37,662 nucleotides of DNA from an uncultured Candidatus Poseidoniales archaeon (GCA_905181785.1 CAJIZC010000026.1:1-37662), one strand, 5' to 3'; counted from the stretch's first letter, positions 7,977 to 15,844 are shown. Made by a program: numbers and translations. The notes: generated from the sequence alone by a model not told the origin.

Positions 7977-10106
7977 TTATTGCGGCTGCTGAATCAGGCT
8001 CCATCCAAGCAAACGGCCTTCATTTGCATCGGCGAGGAGGTTCAGTTGATTCGCCCATCCGTCGTTGCCGTCCCATGTTCGCGACATATCGATTGAAACC
8101 GCACCGTCAGCATCGCTAGCGAGGTTTGAGAGCAGAGTGTTGAGATCGCCGCCGGGCACCACGACAAGATAGCCGACCTGAACATCTGTGGCAAAAGTGC
8201 CAGAGGAAGTAAAGAACTGGTCGGTTCCGCTAAGTTGCTCATACAACACCGCATCAGACAGGCGTTGTTCCATGGTGGAAATGTTGAGCGTTGCGGGGAT
8301 TGCATCCCTGTTGAACGCAACGCTGTCATCAAAGACTCCTTTTTCTGTGAACTCACAAGCGCTTTCGCTCGGCGTTCCCGTGAGATTGAACTTAATCCAT
8401 CCAGCGCTTTCATCTTGGGCCACCCATGACATGTTCCATTCACTGCCTTGAGCCGTGTCCTTTGTTGTTGCTCGCCAGATGTAGCCGCTGTCGTCGATGG
8501 CATTTGTTGCGCCACTCGCTTCGCCTTGGAAGTAATCAAAGCAGCCGATTGCCAGTTCAAAATCGTGCGAACGCATTGTGGTTTCATCGGGCATATGCGG
8601 CTCGTTTCCACCCCAACTGTTCAAATCCTTTTCATCGATTTGCAATTGATTAGCTTGAGGACGGGAAGAATACGATCTGCCCAAATCCAGTTGCTTTTGA
8701 CCGCGTTCAATGGACGTGCGTTCGAAGACATGGTGCAGTTCCAATTCACCTTCTGGCAACACCAGATCGTTGAGTATTTGCGAGGTTGTCGAACAGTCTT
8801 GTTGATTTGTCGAAGAACTTGAAATGACCACATCGACCTTTTGTTTCGCCGCCCAAGGGTTGCCTTCTTCAATCCACAGTTCCATCGTAGCGGAGCCTAG
8901 GCAGTATGTTTTGATGTCTTGGTGAGTGGCGATCACCTTCCACGCGGCGTTGTTGGAAAATTCATCAATGCCGATGACCCGCCAATCCCAGCCATTGCTG
9001 CTGCCGCTGGCACCGACATCAATCAAGCTGTTGCCGAGCAAATCCTCAACCTCAATTGGTTGCAACATCATTGCAAAACCAGGAGCTAATGATTCCAAGC
9101 CACCAAGCAATCCACCCACGCCATAACTTACCGTCGTGCCGCGGTATTGACCAATTGGATCTGGCAAATCAACCTCCCAATCTGCTTGAGTGGAAAGCAT
9201 GGCTTGCTCCCTCAGTTCAGTGTGTTGTTTGGTGGTAATTTCCGCACTCCCGTCAGCGCGAATGTAGGTCGAAGAACAGCCATTGAAGGCGTTGGTAAGG
9301 TGGCGTTGAACCGTGAACTTGTCGAGGGTGTTGCTGTTGATGCTCTCAACGGCCAACCACTGGCCACCCATGCCGCCTTTCGCCACAACCGCTCCAAGGC
9401 GGTCGGTCGATCCTTCTGCGTACAATTGATCGGTGCCACCTTCCGTAATCGCAAGCGTCCCATCGCCTTCAAACAGCAAGGAGAATTTACAAATTTCATC
9501 CTCGGTTTCAAGCTGTTCCAATGCCAATTCTACAAAGCCGTCTGTGGCGAGGAAGGTTCCGTCTTTTATGGTGTACCGCATCTCATCACCGTAGCGCAAT
9601 TGGTCTGCAGTAAACGGTTCAAGTTGGTTGTTGATGTAATAATAACCACCAGCGCCCAAGATGATCAGTGCCATTAATCCGGCAGCAACCTGAGGCCTCT
9701 TGATGATGTCCAGTAAGGTTGCGGGTTGTGCGCTACCAGCGCCTTTCTTGACCTTGACTGGTGCAGGCACGGGCGCCTCCTCCTCGACCAAATCGGCCTC
9801 GAGGATTTCAGCTTCCAAGACGTCGACCTTTTCCACCTTAGCCGGTTCCCTTTGTTCCTTTTCCGGCTCGACATCGGGGGTGAGGGTGTCTTCATCTTCC
9901 ATGGACATAACAAATTCGTCTTGTTCCGCCTCCACTTCGATTTCAGGTGCTGCTTGTTCGGGCAGGCCCACTTCCTTGTGAGTGAGATCAGCTTTCAGCA
10001 AACGAGCGACCAATTCACTCTTTTTTCCTGAGGTTGACAGGTCATTGAGAATGCATAGGGCCTTCAGTTTAGCAACCGTTAATGTCGATGCTACATCATC
10101 GCTCAT
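7977..10106 (-). CDS. Single-pass membrane protein with N-terminal SAP domain and large extracytoplasmic region
   Basis: A 709-aa protein without a signal peptide. Residues about 8-42 are a SAP-type motif: TVAKLKALCILNDLSTSGKKSELVARLL, with the LSTSGKK turn and the two amphipathic helices that normally bind A/T-rich DNA. A very acidic linker follows (45-112), then a short basic patch (VKVKK, KRP), one membrane helix (about 139-157, VAAGLMALIILGAGGYYYI) and about 550 extracytoplasmic residues rich in Ser, Thr, Asp and Gly with scattered Cys. The polarity (basic side N-terminal) places the SAP domain in the cytoplasm. The outer part shows internally similar segments (for example blocks around GTFLATDGFVELAL and GTFATDVQVGYLVV) but I recognise no family. 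Two minus-strand membrane-protein genes lie together here (next at 10205-11227). Confidence 0.85.
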   Translation of the reverse strand: MSDDVASTLTVAKLKALCILNDLSTSGKKSELVARLLKADLTHKEVGLPEQAAPEIEVEAEQDEFVMSMEDEDTLTPDVEPEKEQREPAKVEKVDVLEAEILEADLVEEEAPVPAPVKVKKGAGSAQPATLLDIIKRPQVAAGLMALIILGAGGYYYINNQLEPFTADQLRYGDEMRYTIKDGTFLATDGFVELALEQLETEDEICKFSLLFEGDGTLAITEGGTDQLYAEGSTDRLGAVVAKGGMGGQWLAVESINSNTLDKFTVQRHLTNAFNGCSSTYIRADGSAEITTKQHTELREQAMLSTQADWEVDLPDPIGQYRGTTVSYGVGGLLGGLESLAPGFAMMLQPIEVEDLLGNSLIDVGASGSSNGWDWRVIGIDEFSNNAAWKVIATHQDIKTYCLGSATMELWIEEGNPWAAKQKVDVVISSSSTNQQDCSTTSQILNDLVLPEGELELHHVFERTSIERGQKQLDLGRSYSSRPQANQLQIDEKDLNSWGGNEPHMPDETTMRSHDFELAIGCFDYFQGEASGATNAIDDSGYIWRATTKDTAQGSEWNMSWVAQDESAGWIKFNLTGTPSESACEFTEKGVFDDSVAFNRDAIPATLNISTMEQRLSDAVLYEQLSGTDQFFTSSGTFATDVQVGYLVVVPGGDLNTLLSNLASDADGAVSIDMSRTWDGNDGWANQLNLLADANEGRLLGWSLIQQPQ

Positions 10107-10204
10107 GCTTGAACCCCAATTGAGGCCTGTCGGCTATCCCTTTCAAGGATGGCGCTCCATGAGCACCCCCAAGCATGGGTTTTGGCTGAGGTGAAAACGA
10201 GCGG

Positions 10205-11227
10205 TCAAGCCTCATGTGGGCTGTAGGTTCCGTCTTCGTTTTGCACATAGACGGTTTGATCGTAAGATCCATCTGGCATCTTTCGGAAGAAGTATCCATT
10301 TTCAGCCGGCTCGTAGGTGTAGCTTTGTTCAGCCGCCTGATCGCCAATGGGTGCATCAGCGGGTGGTGATTCAGGGGTGGCGGGTTCCGCCTTTTGTGGC
10401 GGGCCGCTCGGCCCGCTTGCGTCGGGTGGGCCAGCAGGGCCATCGGCACCAGGAGGGCCAGCGGCAGGACCGGCAGCAATTCGCTCGCTTGAAATTGATG
10501 CAAGCACCTTGGTTTCAGTGGTTTCCAAATCCCCTTCAAGCAAGCTTCTGACCGATTCCCCATGACGTTGTGCACCAATAAAGGCAAACGCAGAGAGGCT
10601 CAAGCAAACGATGCCAAAAATACCCGCAATCACTTGATTTGGATACACAGCGCCGTCGATGGTCATGCTTGTTGACGCGTCACCGATGTTGCTTCCATCG
10701 CTGTTGACAAATTGCACAACCACACAGTAGTGTCCGGAATCGAGTTTGAAATCGAAGGTGTATTCTCCGCCTGCAACAGGCGGTTCTTCAAGCAAAATGT
10801 ACTGGTAATTGTGGTCTGTCCCTGTGCGAGCAAGTTCTGTCTGTGCCCCTAAATTTTGAGCGCAATCTTTCTCTTGCAAGGCATAAGCGGCAAGGTGGAC
10901 ATCAATTTCAGCCGGTGGATTTTGCACTGTGGCGTCGATCGTCAATGGTACATCCATGAAATCTTCACCTGGAAGCGAAGGCCCCCAAACCCAACCTATG
11001 TCTTTCTCAGCAGAGTTGGTGAAGCCGTCATAACTTTCGTCAAAGGACATTGGGAAAAGAGCGAAACCAAACATCAAGACCGCAATACCGAGCCACAAAA
11101 AAACGTTCCAGCGGGATTGTTTGAGAGCCTCTTGGCGTTGTTCAAGCGTCATGGCTTGAACTTCTTCATCCCGGTCAGCGTCTACAGTTGGTTCTGCCGC
11201 AGTGGTCTCGACCTGTTCTTCTGACAT
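10205..11227 (-). CDS. Two-helix membrane protein with collagen-like and C-terminal tyrosine-rich tail
   Basis: A 340-aa protein from the ATG at 11227; an upstream in-frame start (11377) would overlap the divergent rimK-like gene and is less likely. Order: acidic cytoplasmic N-terminus (1-40), membrane helix (about 44-62, NVFLWLGIAVLMFGFALFPM), an exported beta-rich domain of about 130 residues with two to three Cys, a second membrane helix (about 190-210, VIAGIFGIVCLSLSAFAFIGA), then a cytoplasmic tail with a Gly-Pro collagen-like run and a closing block NGYFFRKMPDGSYDQT. No enzyme motif is visible. It sits upstream of the SAP-domain membrane protein on the same strand (98 nt gap), so the two may be expressed together. 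Function unknown; presumably an envelope or surface-sensing protein. Confidence 0.8.
   Translation of the reverse strand: MSEEQVETTAAEPTVDADRDEEVQAMTLEQRQEALKQSRWNVFLWLGIAVLMFGFALFPMSFDESYDGFTNSAEKDIGWVWGPSLPGEDFMDVPLTIDATVQNPPAEIDVHLAAYALQEKDCAQNLGAQTELARTGTDHNYQYILLEEPPVAGGEYTFDFKLDSGHYCVVVQFVNSDGSNIGDASTSMTIDGAVYPNQVIAGIFGIVCLSLSAFAFIGAQRHGESVRSLLEGDLETTETKVLASISSERIAAGPAAGPPGADGPAGPPDASGPSGPPQKAEPATPESPPADAPIGDQAAEQSYTYEPAENGYFFRKMPDGSYDQTVYVQNEDGTYSPHEA
10397..10476 (-). repeat. Collagen-like Gly-Pro repeat in membrane protein tail
   Basis: The coding strand specifies a run of GPx/PGx triplets (AAGPAAGPPGADGPAGPP and on) of about 27 residues. Triplet phasing is imperfect, so a collagen triple helix is not certain. 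It may simply be an extended flexible linker in the cytoplasm. Confidence 0.6.
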
Positions 11228-11282
11228 GTTTGTTCCGATTCCAAGCGAGCACTTGAAAGGCGCGTTCCTTCGTCGAGGGGAT

Positions 11283-12524
11283 ATGAGCACAGAAGATGAG
11301 CAGCACCGCGTCAATGATGCGTCTCGCTCTGACCTTCGGTTGGCGATCCTCTCAAGAGGGCCGCGCTTGTACAGCACTCGACGCCTCGTTGAGGAAGCGA
11401 GAAAGAGAGGCCTCGACCCCTATGTTGCGGACCCGATGAAGTTTTCACTTTTTGTCGCTGACGGTAGGATCGACGTACTCCACAACGGCGAGCCCTTCAA
11501 TTTCGATGCGGTGATCCCTCGAATCGGACACTCGATCACCAAGCACGGCGTGGCCGTTTTGCGCCATTTGGAGCAACTGGGCATATGGACTGCAAACAGC
11601 GGGGGGGGCATCCTTCAGAGCCGTGATAAGTTGCATGCTTCGCAAATCCTCGCTCGGAACAGACTCCCCGTTCCTCGCACAACCTATGTCAGGGACATCA
11701 TCGATGTGGAAACGGCTGTGGACTTCGTTGGAGGGCTCCCTGTTGTCATCAAGGTCACACAGGGAACACAAGGCCAAGGTGTCTTTCTTCGGCACACCCT
11801 CCGTGAAGCAAACAACCTCGTACAAGGTTTGTTGCTGACAGGGCGGGCCGTTCTGGTGCAAGAATACATTGCCGAATCCCACGGGAAAGATGTGCGCGCT
11901 CTGGTGGTTGGCGACCGAGTGGTTGCGAGCATGCGACGGCGAGCGCGCGGGCGGGAATTTCGTTCCAACTATCACCTGAACGGGACGGTCGAAAAAGTCG
12001 ATTTGCCCCCGGATTTCGAAGAAGCAGCGTGTCGCGCTGCTCGAGTGCTTGGTCTGCATGTTGCTGGAGTGGATTTGCTTGAATCCGACGATGGCCCACT
12101 CGTGTTGGAAGTCAACTCCTCGCCCGGACTTGAAGGCATTGAGAAAGCAAGCGGCGTCAACGTCGCAGGAGCGATTATCGACTATGTCATGAGCGAAACA
12201 GAATTCTCTGAAGTCGATTTAGATCAGTTGCTTCGCACCGTCCCAGGGGCTGGCGTCCTCTCCCTTCAAATTCGAAACCACCCGAATGTGGTGGGCAAGC
12301 CGCTCGCAAGTTTATTCAAATCAGAAGCGGAAATTCCTGTTTTCGCACTTTCCCGGGACAACAGCCTAATTTGGAACCCTCCAAACGAAATTCAGCTGCG
12401 CTGGGATGACATTCTTGTTTGTTATGGGGAACTCACAAAATTGCGAGCGTCATTGAGGCAAGCCATTCTCGATGTTCCAAACGATGCCTTCGAAATTGAC
12501 GAGCGCGAAGAGACGAACGCTTAG
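11283..12524 (+). CDS. rimK: RimK-like ATP-grasp glutamate ligase with C-terminal RCK/TrkA-C-like domain
   Basis: A 413-aa protein. Residues about 15-315 follow E. coli RimK almost domain by domain: LAILSRGPRLYSTRRL at the N-terminus, FDAVIPRIGHSITKHG, the SRDKLHASQ hinge, ATP-grasp VIKVTQGTQGQGVFL, VQEYIAESHGKDVRALVVGD, REFRSNYHLNG, and the Mg-binding end VLEVNSSPGLEGIEKASG. RimK-type enzymes add L-glutamate to a carboxyl group (ribosomal protein S6 in bacteria, cofactors in methanogens). The last 90 residues (VLSLQIRNHPNVVGKPLASLF through WDDILVCYGELTKL) look like a TrkA-C/RCK_C ligand-binding domain. That fusion may be a nucleotide- or metabolite-sensing regulator. The start at 11283 avoids overlap with the divergent gene. 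The acceptor substrate is unknown. Confidence 0.88.
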   Translation: MSTEDEQHRVNDASRSDLRLAILSRGPRLYSTRRLVEEARKRGLDPYVADPMKFSLFVADGRIDVLHNGEPFNFDAVIPRIGHSITKHGVAVLRHLEQLGIWTANSGGGILQSRDKLHASQILARNRLPVPRTTYVRDIIDVETAVDFVGGLPVVIKVTQGTQGQGVFLRHTLREANNLVQGLLLTGRAVLVQEYIAESHGKDVRALVVGDRVVASMRRRARGREFRSNYHLNGTVEKVDLPPDFEEAACRAARVLGLHVAGVDLLESDDGPLVLEVNSSPGLEGIEKASGVNVAGAIIDYVMSETEFSEVDLDQLLRTVPGAGVLSLQIRNHPNVVGKPLASLFKSEAEIPVFALSRDNSLIWNPPNEIQLRWDDILVCYGELTKLRASLRQAILDVPNDAFEIDEREETNA

Positions 12525-12665
12525 GTCGGCGAAAACAAACTCCTGCTGAAGCGGTTTTGTCAACCGTGACATCGCGCGGTGGTTTGATATGGGACCATAC
12601 GGTACTGAAACTGCTCTTCGGAGCACGGGATGCACACTCGCTCAGGCGGGAGGCGGTGAACGCCA

Positions 12666-13760
12666 ATGGAAAAGCGGAGAACAAACGAGCGGCAACGCAA
12701 GGCGCTGAAACCAAGCCAACGAAGGCTTGACGCGTCGACAGTTGAACTTCCTCCTCGTCTTGTTCACATGGCCGATCTTCCATGGGTGACCAGTTATCGC
12801 CAAGCCTTGCGCTCCGAAAACAAATCCGAAAACACCCAGAAGTCCTATGCCAGCGGTTTGAGGGCTTTGGTGGAAACGACGTTGCCAGGAGAGTTGGTTC
12901 TCGATGAAAGCGCGTACCAATCCATGAGCATCGAAGAGCTAGCCGAACGGATGGAGCCACTCAACGGCCGTCTGGATCGTTGGACGCATTCCCTTTCGGA
13001 ACTCAGACCGACCACCTACAACGCACGGTTGGCTGCTGCAAGGCACCTGCTGAAGTGGCTTGGCCACCGCTGGCCTGATCATTTGGCCCGTGCGCGCACC
13101 GGGCGGCGCCTGCCGCGAACGCTTACCCGTCGAGAAATGTCGATGGTGCTCGAAGCGTCAGCCAACAGTGAAAATCCCGTTGCTTCAATTGTTGTGACCA
13201 TGATGCTTGACACGGGCTTGCGCGTCAGCGAGGTGTGCAACCTTGACATCAATGACATCGATCTTGAAGATGGCTCTGCGCGGGTCTTTGGAGGGAAAGG
13301 GGACAAGGATCGACTTGTGCTGTTCACTCGCCGAACGCTCGAACGCATACATGCTTGGATTCCGGTTCGAGAAGCGCGCAGAAAAGGCGAAGATTTTGCA
13401 TTCCTGTTGAATTCTGCTGGACGCCGACTTCAACCACGGGGCGTGCAGCGGCTGATGGACAGGCTTGCAGCCGAGGCTTCCTTGCCCAAAGGAAAGTTGA
13501 CACCGCACGTGCTACGGCATAATTTCGCAACCGGACTTTTGGAACGCGGTGCCGATTTGGTCACCATTCAGCGGCTCCTCGGCCATTCCAGCATCGCCAC
13601 AACTCGCGTCTACCTCGAAATATCAGATCAAACACTGCGTGAAGTATACCATCGAGCTCAAGCGACCAGAGAGACCATCGAGGCCGCTGCAGAAGCAACC
13701 GAAGGCATCCAAGCTGTGGAAGAAAACACGCCCTCTACAAGCGCATACGGCGTCGAGTGA
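12666..13760 (+). CDS. Tyrosine recombinase, XerA/XerC-D type
   Basis: A 364-aa site-specific recombinase. The SAM-like N-terminal core-binding domain spans about 38-145 (TSYRQALRSENKSENTQKSY) and the catalytic domain about 150-335. All catalytic residues are present: Arg186 in DTGLRVSEV, Lys211 in GGKGDKDR, His281 and Arg284 in HVLRH, His307 in LLGHSS and the nucleophile Tyr316 in TTRVYLEIS. Xer enzymes resolve chromosome dimers; mobile-element integrases share the fold. No repeats, att sites or phage genes flank it, so a housekeeping Xer role is the likelier one. A GGGAGGCGGTGA motif at 12648-12659 supports the ATG at 12666, which gives a basic N-terminal extension of about 35 residues. It ends immediately beside the stop of the convergent small gene at 13761. 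Confidence 0.92.
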   Translation: MEKRRTNERQRKALKPSQRRLDASTVELPPRLVHMADLPWVTSYRQALRSENKSENTQKSYASGLRALVETTLPGELVLDESAYQSMSIEELAERMEPLNGRLDRWTHSLSELRPTTYNARLAAARHLLKWLGHRWPDHLARARTGRRLPRTLTRREMSMVLEASANSENPVASIVVTMMLDTGLRVSEVCNLDINDIDLEDGSARVFGGKGDKDRLVLFTRRTLERIHAWIPVREARRKGEDFAFLLNSAGRRLQPRGVQRLMDRLAAEASLPKGKLTPHVLRHNFATGLLERGADLVTIQRLLGHSSIATTRVYLEISDQTLREVYHRAQATRETIEAAAEATEGIQAVEENTPSTSAYGVE

Positions 13761-13943
13761 TTATTTTCGCTTTGCTTTGCGCTTTGCAACAGCAGCAGGG
13801 CCAGCCCATGCACGCTTTGGAACCACATCTTGGCCCGAATGACCGTCAAGTGGACAGAATTTACCCGACCGGCACCGCGAACAATTTTCCTTCGAGGGAA
13901 GTTCAACCGCTTTCCGTAAACGGCCGTACTTCCTCCTTGGCAT
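13761..13943 (-). CDS. Small basic zinc-binding-type protein (60 aa)
   Basis: A 60-aa ORF whose stop directly abuts the stop of the convergent recombinase gene. It is strongly basic (N-terminal MPRRKYGRLRK, C-terminal AKRKAKRK) and has a compact metal-binding pattern, Cys22-x2-Cys25-x6-Cys32-x4-His37 (CSRCRSGKFCPLDGH). This is the look of a small nucleic-acid-binding zinc-knuckle protein, and the amino-acid pattern is not what random antisense reading gives. It lies 57 nt downstream of the H1-like gene on the same strand and may be read with it. No clear Shine-Dalgarno motif precedes the ATG, so it may be leaderless or translated from a longer transcript. I do not recognise a named family; RNA or DNA binding is inference. 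Confidence 0.6.
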   Translation of the reverse strand: MPRRKYGRLRKAVELPSKENCSRCRSGKFCPLDGHSGQDVVPKRAWAGPAAVAKRKAKRK

Positions 13944-14000
13944 GAATGATTGTGGTCAATGACGGTTTTCAATAATAGCGCTTAAACGCAATCATCGGCG

Positions 14001-14552
14001 TCACTTTTTCTTAAACCAAGGCATATCTTGAACGCTACGGGGAACGCTGAGCGTGGATCCTTTGCGGCCATCCTTGGATTTCTTTGCAGGAACAGTTTTG
14101 CTGACAGCGTCCTTTCCTTTGGCTGCTGCGGCTTTTGCCTTACTTTTGGCCTTTGAAGCAACCTTTTGTGTCGCAGACGAGGCCTTCGATGCCGCCGCTT
14201 TAGTCGATTTGCTGGCCTTTGCAGCAACTTTCTTGGAGGCGGATTTTGCTTTAGTAGCGGTTGTTTTGGTAGCGGATTTGGCCTTCGAAGCGGTTGCTTT
14301 GGTGGCTTTTTTGGCCTTGGAAGCCGTGGCTTTGGTTGCAGTTTTTGCCTTTTCAGCAGCCTTGGCAGCGGCGCTTACCTTTTTGGCAACAACAGCGCTT
14401 AGTCCAGCGTCTTGAAGTTTCTTTGAACCTGCACCAGCGATCTTCGAAACGCTGTCCATTTTTGCTTCGATGAGTTTCTTTGCGGTCGCAGCGCCAACAC
14501 CAGGCAATGCAGTTAATGCTTCAATCTTGGAGGAACCCTTCTTGGCAGTCAT
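14001..14552 (-). CDS. Histone-H1-like chromatin protein with helix-hairpin-helix head
   Basis: A 183-aa protein from the ATG at 14552 (an ORF start at 14657 would overlap the divergent gene). Residues about 9-60 form a helix-hairpin-helix-like domain: IEALTALPGVGAATAKKLIEA and a second unit IAGAGSKKLQDAGLSAVVAKKV, the type found in DNA-binding polymerases and repair proteins. About 100 residues of Ala/Lys/Ser/Thr repeats then follow (KATASKAKKATKATASKAK and similar), as in the C-terminal tail of eukaryotic H1 or bacterial Hc1/AlgP. A short conserved-looking end, SVPRSVQDMPWFKKK, closes it. The predicted role is nucleoid compaction with the tail neutralising DNA charge. It is divergent from the gene at 14656. 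The function is inferred from composition and the HhH motif. Confidence 0.85.
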   Translation of the reverse strand: MTAKKGSSKIEALTALPGVGAATAKKLIEAKMDSVSKIAGAGSKKLQDAGLSAVVAKKVSAAAKAAEKAKTATKATASKAKKATKATASKAKSATKTTATKAKSASKKVAAKASKSTKAAASKASSATQKVASKAKSKAKAAAAKGKDAVSKTVPAKKSKDGRKGSTLSVPRSVQDMPWFKKK

Positions 14553-14655
14553 TGTCTCACTTGCATCGCCATGCGAGGTGGCGCCCTTCAATACTTCCGC
14601 CTCTGAGAAATCATAAAGGGGTCGCATTGATGCATTGGAGCCACAACCGAGGGTC

Positions 14656-15537
14656 ATGGCAGGGGGGAGTTTGGCGCCGGGAGTGAGTCGGATTTTTGCC
14701 CAAGTTCATCGAGCCAATGCAAACCACAAGGTTGAGCTTGACAGCAACCTCTTGCGGCCAAAAGGCTTCACGTTACCGAGCAATTTGGTTTACCTTGGTG
14801 ACGTTGCAACCGCTCTCTTAGCGAACCTATCTCAACCTGACACCCCTCATTTTTCTCAGCCTCCTAAATTCAACGAGCAACGCTGGGTTTTCGAAACGCA
14901 AAGCGGCGTGCTTAGCGTTCGAATCGAATCCGATGCCTACTGGGGCTTCGGTTTGTTCAATTCGGGGTACCTCAATGCAATCGAAATCACCGGCCCATTC
15001 GAGCAACGCATGCGGCTGATGTTTGATTTGAAAGCATCAATTGGCAGAAACCCCTGGGAGTTTAGGCATCAAAAAGCCGCTGGTAAATGGCTTGCTAAGC
15101 ACCACTCCTCTGTAACCCTAAAGACCAATGAAGGTGTTTGGCGGGAAGGCATGGAGGCGGCTCAGGCCACGTTTGAAGCCTCAATCGAAGTGCTTGAGCA
15201 ACGATCAACCGAGGTTGAGAAGAGGATGAAAATGCAGGAGGAAGGCCCAGAGTGGATCCTAGAGAAAGCCCAAGTGTCTTTTGCAGCAGCCCAATTCGAT
15301 CTCGATATCGCCCGCAATGCTCTGGCCGACGAGAACGCACCGGGGTTGGAGCGAGCTCTTGCTCGCATCGAGGCGGCCTTGATTGAAGCAGATCCGGGAA
15401 CCGGATTGTTGAGTTCAGATTACGCCGCTGCAGCTCCTGATGGCATGCTTCTCAGAACCGAGTCATCTTCCCAATTTTCTGACCATGCCCACCTCGAAAT
15501 TGTGGATCTTACGTCCCTAGATGAAGAAGAAGAGTGA
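14656..15537 (+). CDS. Hypothetical cytoplasmic protein with central coiled coil
   Basis: A 293-aa protein without signal peptide or membrane segment. The N-terminal 150 residues look alpha/beta (QRWVFETQSGVLSVRI, DAYWGFGLFNSGYLNAIEI). Residues about 165-240 are strongly helical and charged (ATFEASIEVLEQRSTEVEKRMKM), probably a coiled coil. The C-terminus is acidic and ends LDEEEE. The ATG at 14656 has GAGGG just upstream; a TTG at 14635 is an alternative start. It is divergent from the H1-like gene with 103 nt between the starts, so the two probably share a regulatory region. I do not recognise the family. Confidence 0.75.
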   Translation: MAGGSLAPGVSRIFAQVHRANANHKVELDSNLLRPKGFTLPSNLVYLGDVATALLANLSQPDTPHFSQPPKFNEQRWVFETQSGVLSVRIESDAYWGFGLFNSGYLNAIEITGPFEQRMRLMFDLKASIGRNPWEFRHQKAAGKWLAKHHSSVTLKTNEGVWREGMEAAQATFEASIEVLEQRSTEVEKRMKMQEEGPEWILEKAQVSFAAAQFDLDIARNALADENAPGLERALARIEAALIEADPGTGLLSSDYAAAAPDGMLLRTESSSQFSDHAHLEIVDLTSLDEEEE

Positions 15538-15566
15538 TTTTGGGCGCTTGCCTTGGCCGCGTCGCG

Positions 15567-15576
15567 TTGATAAAGG
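15567..15576 (+). promoter_or_regulatory. Candidate TATA box for the Sec61-beta gene
   Basis: TTGATAAAGG lies about 28-37 nt upstream of the Sec61-beta ATG, the distance expected for a short-leader archaeal promoter. The match is by eye only. Confidence 0.3.
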
Positions 15577-15603
15577 GGAGGCATCTCGCAGAGATTGATT
15601 CAC

Positions 15604-15795
15604 ATGGCTTCTAAGAAGAAATCCGATGGCAGCGGAATTCAGCAGGCTGCAGGTCTTATTCGCTACTTCGATGAGGAGTCTGAAGACGCTTGGAAGATTA
15701 CCCCCGGCCAAGTCTACTTCGCATGCATCGCACTTGGTGCGTTTTTCTACCTCGTTAACCAGGGCGTTGTCGGCGCTATCTTGGACCTCTTCTGA
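15604..15795 (+). CDS. Preprotein translocase subunit Sec61-beta (SecG-like)
   Basis: A 63-aa tail-anchored protein. The archaeal Sec61-beta pattern is clear: a short basic and Gly/Ser N-terminus (MASKKKSDGSG), the conserved GLIRYFDEE motif at about residues 19-27, a short linker (WKITPGQ) and one C-terminal membrane helix (about 37-60, VYFACIALGAFFYLVNQGVV). It is a non-essential accessory of the SecY/Sec61 channel and sits with its N-terminus in the cytoplasm. The length is normal for the family. The ATG at 15604 is used; an upstream ATT/TTG-type start would add only three residues. Gene context does not include secY or secE. Confidence 0.9.
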   Translation: MASKKKSDGSGIQQAAGLIRYFDEESEDAWKITPGQVYFACIALGAFFYLVNQGVVGAILDLF

Positions 15796-15813
15796 GGCCA
15801 TATACGGGCAAAA

Positions 15814-15844
15814 CACAGCATACCGCCCTTCAAGGCGTGCTGTG
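15814..15844 (+). terminator. Stem-loop just after Sec61-beta
   Basis: The arms CACAGCA and TGCTGTG pair perfectly over 7 bp. Inside them CGCC and GGCG pair around a CTTCAA loop, with a three-base bulge (TAC) on one side. It begins 18 nt after the Sec61-beta stop and is followed by an A/T-rich stretch (TTTAGTTTGATTTTTA) at about 15870-15885. It could be a 3' end or processing signal. The rest of the gap to 16075 holds nothing else I can support. Confidence 0.5.

Noticed and set aside
11228-11377. N-terminal extension of the minus-strand membrane protein
   Set aside because: It would overlap the divergent rimK-like gene by about 95 nt and carry an Arg-rich stretch that is the antisense reading of that gene.
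12666-13760. Recombinase as the integrase of a mobile element
   Set aside because: No att-like repeats, tRNA target or phage genes flank it. All catalytic residues fit a housekeeping Xer, so no element is called.
14001-14300. Ala/Lys-rich DNA as a low-complexity artefact or tandem repeat expansion
   Set aside because: The codons vary between units and the frame is uninterrupted, which fits selection on the protein rather than recent repeat slippage.
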